A DNA stretch of 64,000 nucleotides from Streptomyces sp. A1277 (GCF_004795015.1 NZ_SSBI01000016.1:62001-126000), one strand, 5' to 3'; positions 1 to 15,059 are shown, counted from the first letter of the stretch. Translations and numbers: made by a program. Notes: generated by a model from the letters alone, not told the origin.

Positions 1-1544
1 ACGACGACGGCACGTACACCACGTACCGCATCGCCAAGTTCATGCGCTCCAACCAGGGCACCTCGGTCAACCAGAAGGTCGTCGTCTCCGAGGGCGACCG
101 GGTCATCGAGGGCCAGGTGCTCGCCGACGGTCCGGCCACCGAGAACGGTGAGATGGCGCTCGGCAAGAACCTGCTCGTGGCGTTCATGCCGTGGGAGGGT
201 CACAACTACGAGGACGCGATCATCCTGTCGCAGCGCCTCGTGCAGGACGACGTCCTCTCCTCGATCCACATCGAGGAGCACGAGGTCGACGCCCGTGACA
301 CCAAGCTCGGCCCCGAGGAGATCACCCGGGACATCCCGAACGTCTCCGAGGAGGTCCTCGCCGACCTCGACGAGCGCGGCATCATCCGTATCGGTGCCGA
401 GGTCGTCGCCGGCGACATCCTCGTCGGCAAGGTCACGCCCAAGGGTGAGACCGAGCTGACCCCCGAGGAGCGCCTGCTCCGCGCGATCTTCGGTGAGAAG
501 GCGCGCGAGGTGCGCGACACCTCGCTGAAGGTGCCGCACGGTGAGATCGGCAAGGTCATCGGCGTCCGCGTCTTCGACCGCGAAGAGGGCGACGAGCTGC
601 CGCCGGGCGTGAACCAGCTGGTCCGCGTCTACGTCGCGCAGAAGCGCAAGATCACCGACGGTGACAAGCTCGCCGGCCGTCACGGCAACAAGGGCGTCAT
701 CTCGAAGATCCTCCCGATCGAGGACATGCCGTTCCTGGAGGACGGCACCCCGGTCGACATCATCCTCAACCCGCTGGGCGTCCCGTCCCGAATGAACCCG
801 GGACAGGTCCTGGAGATCCACCTCGGCTGGCTCGCCAGCCGCGGCTGGGACGTCTCCGGCCTCGGTGACGAGTGGGCCAAGCGCCTGCAGGCCATCGGCG
901 CCGACCAGGTCGCCCCGGGCACCAACGTCGCCACGCCCGTCTTCGACGGTGCGCGCGAGGACGAGATCTCCGGTCTCTTCGAGGCCACGATCCCCAACCG
1001 CGACGGCGACCGCCTGGTGCAGCCCTCCGGCAAGGCCAAGCTGTTCGACGGCCGCTCCGGCGAGCCATTCCCGGACCCGGTCTCGGTCGGGTTCATGTAC
1101 ATCCTCAAGCTGCACCACCTGGTCGACGACAAGCTCCACGCCCGCTCGACCGGCCCGTACTCCATGATCACGCAGCAGCCGCTGGGTGGTAAGGCGCAGT
1201 TCGGTGGGCAGCGATTCGGCGAGATGGAGGTGTGGGCCCTTGAGGCTTACGGCGCCGCATACGCCCTCCAGGAACTGCTGACGATCAAGTCCGACGACGT
1301 CACCGGCCGCGTGAAGGTCTACGAGGCGATCGTCAAGGGCGAGAACATCCCCGAGCCGGGCATTCCCGAGTCCTTCAAGGTGCTCATCAAGGAAATGCAG
1401 TCGCTCTGCCTCAACGTGGAGGTGCTGTCCTCGGACGGCATGTCCATCGAGATGCGCGACACGGACGAGGACGTCTTCCGCGCGGCGGAGGAGCTCGGTA
1501 TCGACCTGTCCCGGCGCGAGCCGAGCAGCGTCGAAGAGGTCTGA
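1..1544 (+). CDS. rpoB: RNA polymerase beta subunit, C-terminal part (5' end outside window)
   Basis: Beta subunit of RNA polymerase, forming part of the catalytic cleft. The frame is open from the window edge (first full codon at base 3) and ends at 1544, giving about 514 residues of a protein normally near 1160. Visible conserved stretches include [31 protein letters not shown] and [20 protein letters not shown] near the C-terminus. The rifampicin-resistance region lies upstream of the window, so nothing can be said about it. rpoC follows after 130 bases on the same strand. Confidence 0.99.
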   Translation, partial: DDGTYTTYRIAKFMRSNQGTSVNQKVVVSEGDRVIEGQVLADGPATENGEMALGKNLLVAFMPWEGHNYEDAIILSQRLVQDDVLSSIHIEEHEVDARDTKLGPEEITRDIPNVSEEVLADLDERGIIRIGAEVVAGDILVGKVTPKGETELTPEERLLRAIFGEKAREVRDTSLKVPHGEIGKVIGVRVFDREEGDELPPGVNQLVRVYVAQKRKITDGDKLAGRHGNKGVISKILPIEDMPFLEDGTPVDIILNPLGVPSRMNPGQVLEIHLGWLASRGWDVSGLGDEWAKRLQAIGADQVAPGTNVATPVFDGAREDEISGLFEATIPNRDGDRLVQPSGKAKLFDGRSGEPFPDPVSVGFMYILKLHHLVDDKLHARSTGPYSMITQQPLGGKAQFGGQRFGEMEVWALEAYGAAYALQELLTIKSDDVTGRVKVYEAIVKGENIPEPGIPESFKVLIKEMQSLCLNVEVLSSDGMSIEMRDTDEDVFRAAEELGIDLSRREPSSVEEV

Positions 1545-1551
1545 CGGGTTG

Positions 1552-1580
1552 GCCGGCCGGATCTCCGTGATCCGGCCGGC
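1552..1580 (+). other. Perfect 12-bp hairpin between rpoB and rpoC
   Basis: GCCGGCCGGATC at 1552-1563 pairs with GATCCGGCCGGC at 1569-1580 around a 5-base loop. No T-run follows, so a simple full terminator is unlikely because rpoC needs readthrough. It may be an RNA-processing or stability element, or a partial attenuator. Confidence 0.6.
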
Positions 1581-1674
1581 TCTCCCCGGACCCGTTCAGA
1601 CCATTGCTGAAGTGCCCCGATTTCTCGCTTTCACGCGAGGGGGCTCGAACCCCCGAAAGAGGGATTGACGACAA

Positions 1675-5574
<3,900 letters not shown>

Positions 5575-5596
5575 GCGAGTCGCTTGATACGACCGG

Positions 5597-5630
5597 AGGG
5601 CGGTCATCCCGTACGCGGGGTGGCCGCCCT
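5597..5630 (+). terminator. Hairpin after rpoC
   Basis: AGGGCGGTCATCCC (5597-5610) pairs with GGGGTGGCCGCCCT (5617-5630) with one mismatch. The position, 22 bases after the rpoC stop, fits transcription termination, although only a weak T-rich stretch follows. The remainder of 5631-5806 shows no convincing gene. Confidence 0.7.
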
Positions 5631-5806
5631 TCGGTGTCTGATGTGTCACACCGGCTACGATGGGCGGGTGCCGTCTGCGAGGGCCGGAGGGCGTGCGCGG
5701 GGGCCGTATGGGCCCTGGGGGCGTTCTTACGGGGTTGTTCGGCATCCGTACGGGTCGGGACAAGCCGGGCGGACGGGGCGGCGGGCCGGGGTGGACAGCA
5801 TTTGTT

Positions 5807-5835
5807 TTGACCCAAGTCCGTGAGGTAGGTACGCT
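5807..5835 (+). promoter_or_regulatory. Probable rpsL (str operon) promoter
   Basis: TTGACC at 5807-5812 and TACGCT at 5830-5835 are separated by 17 bases, a good match to the principal vegetative sigma factor consensus. The predicted start near 5842 would give a leader of about 187 bases ahead of rpsL, containing the hairpin at 5962-5979. Confidence 0.65.
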
Positions 5836-5954
5836 CAGACCTTGTGCCTGGGGTGTGCCTGGGTTCGTGTGCGTGTCCTCAACCGCATGGCGAGCCTGTC
5901 TTTGGCCACCGTGATCCGTGCTCTTCATGCCTTGCGGCAGAAGCCTGCGGGATT

Positions 5955-5979
5955 CGACACACCCGACCGCGTGGGTCGG
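5955..5979 (+). promoter_or_regulatory. Leader motif with hairpin, shared with rpsJ leader
   Basis: CGACACACCC is followed by GACCGCGTGGGTCGG. CCGACC and GGTCGG pair around a short loop. The same 25-base block with one change occurs at 14651-14675 before rpsJ. Its placement in the untranslated leader of two ribosomal operons suggests a processing, antitermination or feedback element. Which of these applies is not visible. Confidence 0.6.
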
Positions 5980-6028
5980 CGATGTTCCAGGTTAGTTTCA
6001 CCGACGGCACACAGAAACCGGAGAAGTA

Positions 6029-6400
6029 GTGCCTACGATCCAGCAGCTGGTCCGGAAGGGCCGGCAGGACAAGGTCGAGAAGAACAAGACGCCCGCACTG
6101 GACGGTTCGCCCCAGCGCCGCGGCGTCTGCACGCGTGTGTTCACGACCACCCCGAAGAAGCCGAACTCCGCGCTCCGGAAGGTCGCGCGTGTGCGTCTGA
6201 CCTCTGGTATCGAGGTCACGGCCTACATCCCGGGTGAGGGACACAACCTGCAGGAGCACTCCATCGTGCTCGTGCGTGGTGGCCGTGTGAAGGACCTGCC
6301 GGGTGTTCGTTACAAGATCATCCGCGGCTCGCTCGACACCCAGGGTGTCAAGAACCGCAAGCAGGCCCGCAGCCGCTACGGCGCCAAGAAGGAGAAGTAA
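6029..6400 (+). CDS. rpsL: Ribosomal protein S12
   Basis: Small-subunit decoding-centre protein, 123 residues, first gene of the str operon. The GTG start at 6029 is preceded by GGAGAAGTA. Streptomycin-relevant residues are the sensitive wild-type forms: Lys43 in TPKKPNSA and Lys88 followed by Pro91 in VKDLPGVRY. The next gene, rpsG, starts two bases after the stop, so the two are translationally close. Confidence 0.99.
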   Translation: MPTIQQLVRKGRQDKVEKNKTPALDGSPQRRGVCTRVFTTTPKKPNSALRKVARVRLTSGIEVTAYIPGEGHNLQEHSIVLVRGGRVKDLPGVRYKIIRGSLDTQGVKNRKQARSRYGAKKEK

Positions 6401-6402
6401 GA

Positions 6403-6873
6403 ATGCCTCGTAAGGGCCCCGCCCCGAAGCGCCCGGTCATCATCGACCCGGTCTACAACTCTCCTCTTGTCACGTCGCTGATCAACAAGATCCTGCTCGA
6501 CGGCAAGCGTTCCACCGCCGAGCGGATCGTGTACGGCGCCATGGAGGGTCTTCGCGAGAAGACCGGCGCCGACCCGGTCATCACGCTGAAGCGCGCGCTG
6601 GAGAACGTCAAGCCCTCGCTCGAGGTCAAGTCCCGCCGTGTCGGTGGCGCCACCTACCAGGTGCCGATCGAGGTCAAGCCCGGTCGCGCCGCCACCCTCG
6701 CGCTGCGCTGGGTCGTCGGCTACTCCCGCGCCCGTCGCGAGAAGACGATGACCGAGCGGCTCATGAACGAGCTGCTGGATGCCTCGAACGGTCTTGGCGC
6801 TGCCGTCAAGAAGCGTGAGGACACCCACAAGATGGCCGAGTCCAACAAGGCCTTCGCGCACTACCGCTGGTAG
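6403..6873 (+). CDS. rpsG: Ribosomal protein S7
   Basis: Primary 16S rRNA-binding protein of the 30S head, 156 residues, starting [20 protein letters not shown] and ending FAHYRW, as in other bacteria. In the str operon of many bacteria S7 is the translational repressor. Whether that holds here cannot be read from the sequence. A 38-base gap separates it from fusA. Confidence 0.99.
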   Translation: MPRKGPAPKRPVIIDPVYNSPLVTSLINKILLDGKRSTAERIVYGAMEGLREKTGADPVITLKRALENVKPSLEVKSRRVGGATYQVPIEVKPGRAATLALRWVVGYSRARREKTMTERLMNELLDASNGLGAAVKKREDTHKMAESNKAFAHYRW

Positions 6874-6911
6874 TCGCTACCCCCATCGAGACCGAGAGAA
6901 GACTGAGCCTT

Positions 6912-9038
<2,127 letters not shown>

Positions 9039-9079
9039 CTCTCCCGAGCTCACGCTTTAGGCTTGTCACCGGAGCCCGT

Positions 9080-9121
9080 GGGGCATTCGTCGCGGAGTTC
9101 ACACTTCGCGGAGAATGCCCC
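9080..9121 (+). other. Long hairpin between fusA and tuf
   Basis: GGGGCATTC (9080-9088) pairs with GAATGCCCC (9113-9121), with an inner CGCG/CGCG pairing. There is no T-run. It could attenuate readthrough or protect mRNA ends, allowing tuf to be expressed separately from fusA. A separate tuf promoter was not clearly recognised in 9039-9198. Confidence 0.55.
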
Positions 9122-9198
9122 CGGGGGCCGGCATCCCAGCAAAGATCACCTGGCGCCGATGAAGCAAGGCGTACAGAACCACTCCACAGGAGGACCCA

Positions 9199-10392
<1,194 letters not shown>

Positions 10393-10435
10393 TCACTTGT
10401 TCGTCTGACCTGGTAGCTCCGCACAGAGCACCAAG

Positions 10436-10486
10436 AAGGGCCCCGTCCCACCGTTCACGCGGTGGGGCGGGGCCCTTCGGTTTTCT
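10436..10486 (+). terminator. Strong intrinsic terminator of the str operon
   Basis: An 18-bp stem (10436-10453 with 10460-10477) with a TTCACG loop is followed by CGGTTTTCT. It is one of the clearest rho-independent terminators in the window. Confidence 0.9.
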
Positions 10487-10492
10487 ACGGGT

Positions 10493-10591
10493 CTACGAGG
10501 CGGTCGCGGTCCGCCGGATCATGCACACGTCCACCGGGTCCTCCCGCTCGGTCACGAAGCCGTGCCGCTCGTACAGCCGGCGGGAGTTCAT
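10493..10591 (-). pseudogene. C-terminal remnant of a GNAT acetyltransferase
   Basis: The minus strand reads NSRRLYERHGFVTEREDP and ends shortly after at a stop. The RRLYERHGF stretch is the typical C-terminal GNAT motif (beta5/alpha5 region). Only about 32 codons remain. No acetyl-CoA loop is present, because the upstream sequence is the end of the HATPase reading frame. This looks like the surviving 3' end of a gene after a deletion that fused it to its neighbour. Confidence 0.65.
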
Positions 10592-10893
10592 CGGCCCAGG
10601 CGGAGCACGTCGGTATTCCCGCCCCGGGTGTCGGTCAGTTCGATCCGCAGCGACGTGTCACTCGCGGTGAGGCTGAGCCGGAAGTCCCGGCCCGGCACGC
10701 GGCCGTGCGCGGCGGCGTTGGCGGCCAGCTCCGCCACGATGTGCGCCGCCGATTCGGTGGGGAGCCCCCAGCTGCCCAGATGCGCCGTCGTGAGCAGCCG
10801 CGCGAGCCGTGCGCCCCGGCGCGTGGGGGAGAGCTGCACGGCGAACTGCCGGGCGGGAGCGGAACGTTCGGCTCGGGTGATTTCTCGATACAC
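10588..10893 (-). pseudogene. Truncated HATPase-domain (anti-sigma-like) protein of a WhiJ-type cassette
   Basis: 101 residues from a GTG start at 10893. It closely matches the intact paralogue at 43770-44189 for about 90 residues, including the N-box AHIVAELAANAAAHG, then departs into NTDVLRLGR and stops. The ESGRGLLLV-type G-box and last 40 or so residues of the 139-residue paralogue are missing, so ATP-lid function should be lost. Its stop overlaps the ATG of the GNAT remnant. Family members are stand-alone GHKL ATPase regulators adjoining XRE/DUF5753 and DUF397 genes in Streptomyces. Confidence 0.7.
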
Positions 10894-10930
10894 GTCACTC
10901 AGGGTGCCCGCGCGTGCGTACCGTGAACAG
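10892..10930. promoter_or_regulatory. Conserved upstream element of WhiJ-type cassette, copy 1
   Basis: This 39-base stretch beginning ACGTCACTCAG covers the HATPase start and the divergent promoter region. About 32 of 39 positions match 44188-44226 in the second cassette. Conservation outside the codons suggests a shared operator or promoter. Confidence 0.5.
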
Positions 10931-11056
10931 TGACTCCGTGCTTACGTACGGTCATTGTCCCCGGCTTGTCCAGCGTTGTCCCTGCTGTACGGGGTGACGA
11001 CCGGGGGTCGTAGAGGGTTGAGGAAGAACGGCACGCGGCGCGGAAGCGGGGCACGG

Positions 11057-11938
11057 ATGAGTGTGGACGAGGTCGGTACGGAGTGGCAGGCCGACGCCGG
11101 GGCGGACGAACCTGGCTGGGACGTCGACCCCGACGACGAGTCGGGCGTCGCGGTGATCGCCGCCGTGGGCCGCCAGATCAGGGCGTGGCGCGAGGCGGCG
11201 GGCCTGACGGCCGCCGAGCTGGGGGCCGCGATGGGGTACGGCGAGAACCTGATCTACAAGGTGGAGGGCGGCCGGCGCATCCCCCGCCCGGAGTTCCTGG
11301 ACAAGGCGGACGCGGTGTGCGGGGCGGGCGGGAAGATCGCCGCGATGAAGCAGGACCTGGCGGCTGTGCGGTACCCGAAGAAGGTGCGGGACCTGGCGAA
11401 GCTGGAGGCGAAGGCGGTTGAGCTGTCGGCGTACGGCAGCCACAACCTGCACGGCCTCTTGCAGACGGAGGAGTATGCCAGGGCCCTCATCGGTACGAGG
11501 CGTCCCGTCCTCTCTCCGGACGAGCTGGAGCGAGCCGTAGCCGGACGTGTGGCCCGGCAGTCCATCTTCGACCGAGTGCCTGCACCCGAACTCAGCTTTG
11601 TCCAGGAAGAGTCCTCGCTGCGCCGCCCGGTCGGGGGCGTGGCAGTGTGGCGTCGGCAGCTCGACAACCTGCTGCGGTTGGGCGAGCTGCCATTCGTGGA
11701 CATCCAGGTGATGCCGACCTCCCGGTGGGATCACCCAGGGACGGGCGGGCGCATCCAAGTCCTGAAGTTCACCGACGGGTCGGCAGTTGGCCGCGCAGAC
11801 GATGAGCTCGCAGGCAGGCCCATTGCTCACCCCAAGCAGCTTCGTATCCTTGAGCTAGGGTTTGGCATCATCCGGGCTCGGGCTCTGACGCCGGAGGAGT
11901 CCCTGGCCTTCATCGAGCAAGTGCGGGGAGAGACATGA
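11057..11938 (+). CDS. XRE-family regulator with DUF5753 (WhiJ-like), copy 1
   Basis: Probable DNA-binding regulator of 293 residues. The N-terminal helix-turn-helix includes IRAWREAAGLTAAELGAAMG and YGENLIYKVEGG. The C-terminal DUF5753 region contains LQTEEYARAL, ARQSIFDR and FVQEESSLRRP. ATG at 11057 is chosen because the codons upstream lack conservation with the paralogue. It is divergent from the truncated HATPase gene, and its stop overlaps the start of the DUF397 gene. Family members such as WhiJ influence Streptomyces development. The target here is unknown. It is closely related to 44317-45168. Confidence 0.88.
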   Translation: MSVDEVGTEWQADAGADEPGWDVDPDDESGVAVIAAVGRQIRAWREAAGLTAAELGAAMGYGENLIYKVEGGRRIPRPEFLDKADAVCGAGGKIAAMKQDLAAVRYPKKVRDLAKLEAKAVELSAYGSHNLHGLLQTEEYARALIGTRRPVLSPDELERAVAGRVARQSIFDRVPAPELSFVQEESSLRRPVGGVAVWRRQLDNLLRLGELPFVDIQVMPTSRWDHPGTGGRIQVLKFTDGSAVGRADDELAGRPIAHPKQLRILELGFGIIRARALTPEESLAFIEQVRGET

Positions 11939-12144
11939 CCCACAGGCCAACTGCCGGGGGGCCCTCTGAGCTGCGGTGGTTCAAGAGCAGCTACAGCGAC
12001 AGCAGCAACCCCAACGACTGCGTCGAGATCGCGGCTGCCCCGGGCGCCGTGCACGTCCGTGACTCGAAGGACCTGTCCGTGCCGCAGCTCGCCTTCGGCG
12101 AGGCCGCGTGGGCGGGGTTCGTTTCGTACGCCGCCGACTGCTAG
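11935..12144 (+). CDS. DUF397 small protein, copy 1
   Basis: 69 residues with the family core WFKSSYSDSS, CVEIAAAPGAVHVRDSKD and WAGFVSYA. Its ATG overlaps the preceding stop (ATGA), so translation is coupled to the regulator. DUF397 proteins are the usual partner of WhiJ-like regulators and are thought to act as cognate modulators. No enzymatic residues are apparent. Confidence 0.9.
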   Translation: MTHRPTAGGPSELRWFKSSYSDSSNPNDCVEIAAAPGAVHVRDSKDLSVPQLAFGEAAWAGFVSYAADC

Positions 12145-12176
12145 CGCCGGATCAATCGTCCGCAGTCGCAGAACGC

Positions 12177-12216
12177 GGGCGCGGGTGGCACCGGCACTCC
12201 GGCACCACCCGCGCCC
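12177..12216 (+). terminator. Hairpin after DUF397 copy 1
   Basis: GGGCGCGGGTGG (12177-12188) pairs with CCACCCGCGCCC (12205-12216). An inner CCGG/CCGG pairing closes around CACT. There is no long T-run. The region 12217-12759 otherwise holds only a lectin remnant and promoter-type sequence. Confidence 0.65.
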
Positions 12217-12292
12217 CGGCACCACCCGCGTCACGGCACCGTGGCGACCGCTCGCACCGGGCGGCACGGGTGCGTTGGTGGCCGGCGGTGGC

Positions 12293-12391
12293 TCAGGTCG
12301 GCGTCGTCCAGTGCTGGTTGGCGTTGCCGTTGCAGTCCCAGGTCTGGCCGTCGGCCAGGACGACTGCACGGACGTGGTTCTCCTGGTCGTG
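12293..12391 (-). pseudogene. Remnant of a ricin-type beta-trefoil lectin domain
   Basis: The minus strand encodes LADGQTWDCNGNANQHW followed by four residues and a stop. WDCNGxANQxW is the signature of the last repeat of ricin-B (QxW) lectin domains, which end many secreted actinobacterial hydrolases. Nothing upstream resembles the rest of a trefoil or a hydrolase, so this is probably a decayed gene tail. Confidence 0.5.
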
Positions 12392-12605
12392 GACCGGCTG
12401 ATTCCGGGCTTCGGGGAGACTTCCACCCCGGTGCACGGCAGGTGACCGGATCGAGGCGAATGGCCGGATCGCTTCGGTTGCCGGCCGGACAGATCCAGCC
12501 GGTGGCGACATGCGTTTCTTCAGCAGGACACACACCCCTGTCAGGGCGACCGGTTCACCGACCGCATTCCCGACCGCCCCGCAGCCCATCGAAACGTGCG
12601 GATGA

Positions 12606-12618
12606 TGTGAATATCACA
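12606..12618. promoter_or_regulatory. Palindrome upstream of secreted-protein gene
   Basis: TGTGAATATCACA is a perfect inverted repeat (TGTGA, ATA, TCACA) in an unusually AT-rich pocket about 140 bases before the gene at 12760. The spacing does not match the classical Crp or Rex sites. It is a candidate operator of unknown factor. Confidence 0.35.
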
Positions 12619-12759
12619 ACACCTCTCCCTAGCTGAACTTCCCCTCCGGAGCGCGCAGTTAGCGGCAACCTGAGTGGCTGGTCGGAATGTGCGTACTTCA
12701 CAGCACCTCCATGCCGCCACCGCACTCATCGGTTACGGAAACTCGAGAGAGGCGTCACT

Positions 12760-13440
12760 GTGGGACTTCTTCGTCGCATCGCCAGTTCAGCTCTGCTCGT
12801 CGGCGCGCTGTTGGCCGCCACCATCACCCCGTCGGCAGCGGCCACCACCGCAGTCGGTCCGGTGGACCTGAAATTCATCGGTATCGGCTCAGGGCCGGAC
12901 AACCTCGCGTACGGCTACGCCTTCGACAGCGCGTACTACCAGGCCGCGGGCATGGGATTCGCGTCCAGCCAGTGCCGGGTCATCGCGGGCCCGTACCACA
13001 TGCTCCAACTGCCCAGCGGCTTCGGTCAGTGGGGCGTGGAAATCCGCTGCACCGGTGAGCCGAGCGTCACGGCCCCGACCAGAAACCTGGTGAGATACCT
13101 GGGCAGCGAGCACATGAGCACCACGTGGAACGTCCTCGAAGCCGACGGGTACCACTCGGAGGGCAGCCTCGGCAGGCTCTACACGACCCCGGTCGCGGGA
13201 ACCCGCCCTCTCTACATGTGCCAGAACGCCAAGGACACCTTCACCTCTCCCGACGTCAACTGCGAGGGGAAGACATATGTGACCCGGCTCGGCTGGATCT
13301 ACTCGGCGAAGCCCGCCAACGTGCAGACCAAACTGGTACGCCGCTGCCGGACCAATGGCCCGCTGGAGCACTTCGACTCCAACTCGAACACCTGCGAGGG
13401 CCAGGACGCCGAGGGCATCCTGGGCTACGCCCTGCTCTGA
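12760..13440 (+). CDS. Secreted protein of unknown function, six cysteines
   Basis: 226 residues from GTG at 12760, behind GAGAGAGG. The N-terminus is a clear Sec signal peptide: basic MGLLRR, a hydrophobic core, then PSAAA as a likely cleavage site near residue 28. The mature part has six cysteines (SSQCRV, EIRCTG, YMCQN, VNCEG, RRCRT, NTCEG), suggesting three disulfides. No catalytic motif or named family was recognised. It stands alone with its own terminator. Confidence 0.75.
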   Translation: MGLLRRIASSALLVGALLAATITPSAAATTAVGPVDLKFIGIGSGPDNLAYGYAFDSAYYQAAGMGFASSQCRVIAGPYHMLQLPSGFGQWGVEIRCTGEPSVTAPTRNLVRYLGSEHMSTTWNVLEADGYHSEGSLGRLYTTPVAGTRPLYMCQNAKDTFTSPDVNCEGKTYVTRLGWIYSAKPANVQTKLVRRCRTNGPLEHFDSNSNTCEGQDAEGILGYALL

Positions 13441-13459
13441 CCCCGTCCCCGGACGCACA

Positions 13460-13499
13460 CGTGGGGGCAGGCGGACCTGATCACCCACCTGCCCCCACG
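13460..13499 (+). terminator. Terminator after secreted-protein gene
   Basis: CGTGGGGGCAGG (13460-13471) pairs perfectly with CCTGCCCCCACG (13488-13499). A 12-bp stem 20 bases after a stop codon fits termination. Confidence 0.7.
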
Positions 13500-13571
13500 G
13501 CCCGGCACCACGAAGCGCCGCCCCGCTATGCGCGATTCACTGCTGTTGCGGCACTTCGCCGACCACCTCCG

Positions 13572-14193
13572 TCATGCTTTGCCCCCAAGTGCGGGCGTCA
13601 GCGATGCGCCCGTGAGGCCGTGTAGGACCTCCGCCCCGATCTCCGCCAGCCGGTGCGCCTGCGGGGGCGGGGCGCGGAGCGTGTCCGGGGCCGCGTTCAG
13701 GATCTCCCACGCCCGGAACAGCTCCGCCGATGACCTCTCGGGCGAGCCCGGTGAACGCCTCCCGATGCGGCTCCGCCGCCGTGAGAACCGCCTCCGCGTC
13801 GCTCACCGCGCTCAGCGCGACCGCCGCCGCCTCGTCCAGCTCCGCCCGCCGGGCCACCGCCTCGGCCGGGGGTATGGCTCCCGTCGCCACGGTGACCAGG
13901 TCCACTCGCAGGCCGTCCACGTACCAGCGCAGCCCAGGGACCCGGGCGCCCGTGACCTCGCGCAGGCCCCGAGCCTCCGGGAAGGCGGCGGCGAGTCGGC
14001 CCCGTACGCCCGAGGCGTCGGGCAGCGCCGCCACCAGGTCCAGGTCCGCGCCGGGGCGTGCGCAGCCCATGCGCCGGGAGCCCACGAGGTGGACGCGCGC
14101 CCCGGGGAGCGCCGCCGCGACGCGGGCGGTTACCGCCTCGGCCGCTTGGGAAGAGCCGGCGGTTTCGGCATGGGCTGCCTGGGAGGATCCCAC
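13572..14193 (-). pseudogene. Nucleotidyltransferase (poly(A)-polymerase-like fold), frameshifted
   Basis: The minus strand encodes HLVGSRRMGCARPGADLDLV, the GS..DxD nucleotidyltransferase core. A third acidic residue follows in DGLRVDLVTV, so the catalytic triad is present. After FTGLAREV the frame goes out of register. A neighbouring frame carries ELFRAWEILNAAPDTL through HRLAEIGAEVLHG to a stop at 13572, which reads like the genuine C-terminus. One base is gained or lost near 13730-13740. The start is uncertain, and GTG at 14193 is one option. The region upstream contains short alanine/glycine repeats. Confidence 0.55.
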
Positions 14194-14388
14194 GGTTTCG
14201 GCTCCGGCCACCGGGGAAGCCCCGGCCGTTTCGGCTCCGGCTTCCGTTGCCGTACCCGGCCCGAAACTGCGGGGCGGGGAGCACGCGCGTACGACCGAAT
14301 AACGGGGGACGGGCCGGGGCCCCAGGGGCCGGCCGGGACGCGCCCGCGTTTGAGCAGCCACTCGGGAGGGGTAAGATCCTCCGTCCGA

Positions 14389-14419
14389 TTGGCCAGGCTC
14401 GCAGCCCGTGTGGCACACT
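14389..14419 (+). promoter_or_regulatory. Possible rpsJ (S10 operon) promoter
   Basis: TTGGCC at 14389-14394 and CACACT at 14414-14419 are 19 bases apart, about 320 bases before rpsJ. The spacing is long, so this is tentative. A leader of roughly 310 bases with several GC-rich hairpins would follow. No gene is seen in 14420-14737. Confidence 0.4.
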
Positions 14420-14650
14420 GGCCAGGTTGCTCGGTTGAGTGTCAATGCTGCGCGCCTCCCGCCGGGAGGACCGGAAGCGAGTCCCACAGTACTCGTCGGC
14501 CCCATGCGGGCCGGACGTACGGGAATCTTTCGGGAAGCGTAAGTGGGGCACCGGCCAGGCGCCCGGTGGGGTTTCACCCCCGGCAGCGCGGTCTTTGGCC
14601 CGCACCCCCTTGGTTGGGAAATCCTTCGGGACTTCTACGTAGAGGGGATG

Positions 14651-14675
14651 CGACACGCCCGACCGCGTGGGTCGG
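14651..14675 (+). promoter_or_regulatory. Leader motif with hairpin, shared with rpsL leader
   Basis: CGACACGCCC followed by GACCGCGTGGGTCGG differs at one base from 5955-5979. The CCGACC/GGTCGG stem lies 63 bases before the rpsJ start. Confidence 0.6.
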
Positions 14676-14737
14676 AGGCGGAGTTACCAGAACCTCGGGT
14701 TCCAGAGCGTTAACGAGAGACAGGACTACTAGTAGCC

Positions 14738-15046
14738 ATGGCGGGACAGAAGATCCGCATCCGGCTCAAGGCCTACGACCACGAGGTCATCGACTCCTCG
14801 GCGAAGAAGATCGTCGAGACGGTGACCCGCACTGGTGCGTCGGTCGCGGGCCCGGTGCCGCTGCCCACTGAGAAGAACGTGTACTGCGTCATCAAGTCGC
14901 CGCACAAGTACAAGGACTCGCGCGAGCACTTCGAGATGCGCACGCACAAGCGCCTCATCGACATCCTCGACCCCACGCCGAAGACGGTTGACTCGCTCAT
15001 GCGCCTCGACCTGCCGGCGGGCGTCGACATCGAGATCAAGCTCTGA
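14738..15046 (+). CDS. rpsJ: Ribosomal protein S10
   Basis: 102-residue 30S protein, also NusE in antitermination complexes. It begins [19 protein letters not shown] and contains THKRLIDI. It is first gene of the S10 cluster, with a 13-base gap to rplC. Confidence 0.99.
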   Translation: MAGQKIRIRLKAYDHEVIDSSAKKIVETVTRTGASVAGPVPLPTEKNVYCVIKSPHKYKDSREHFEMRTHKRLIDILDPTPKTVDSLMRLDLPAGVDIEIKL

Positions 15047-15059
15047 GGTGACGCGCGAG

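Noticed and set aside
12606..12618. Palindrome as a Crp or Rex binding site
   Set aside because: TGTGA/TCACA arms are only three bases apart, whereas Crp needs about six and Rex four between longer arms, so no factor is named.
10493..14193. Prophage or integrative element
   Set aside because: No integrase, transposase, tRNA attachment site or flanking direct repeats were found; the content fits piecemeal gene gain and decay.
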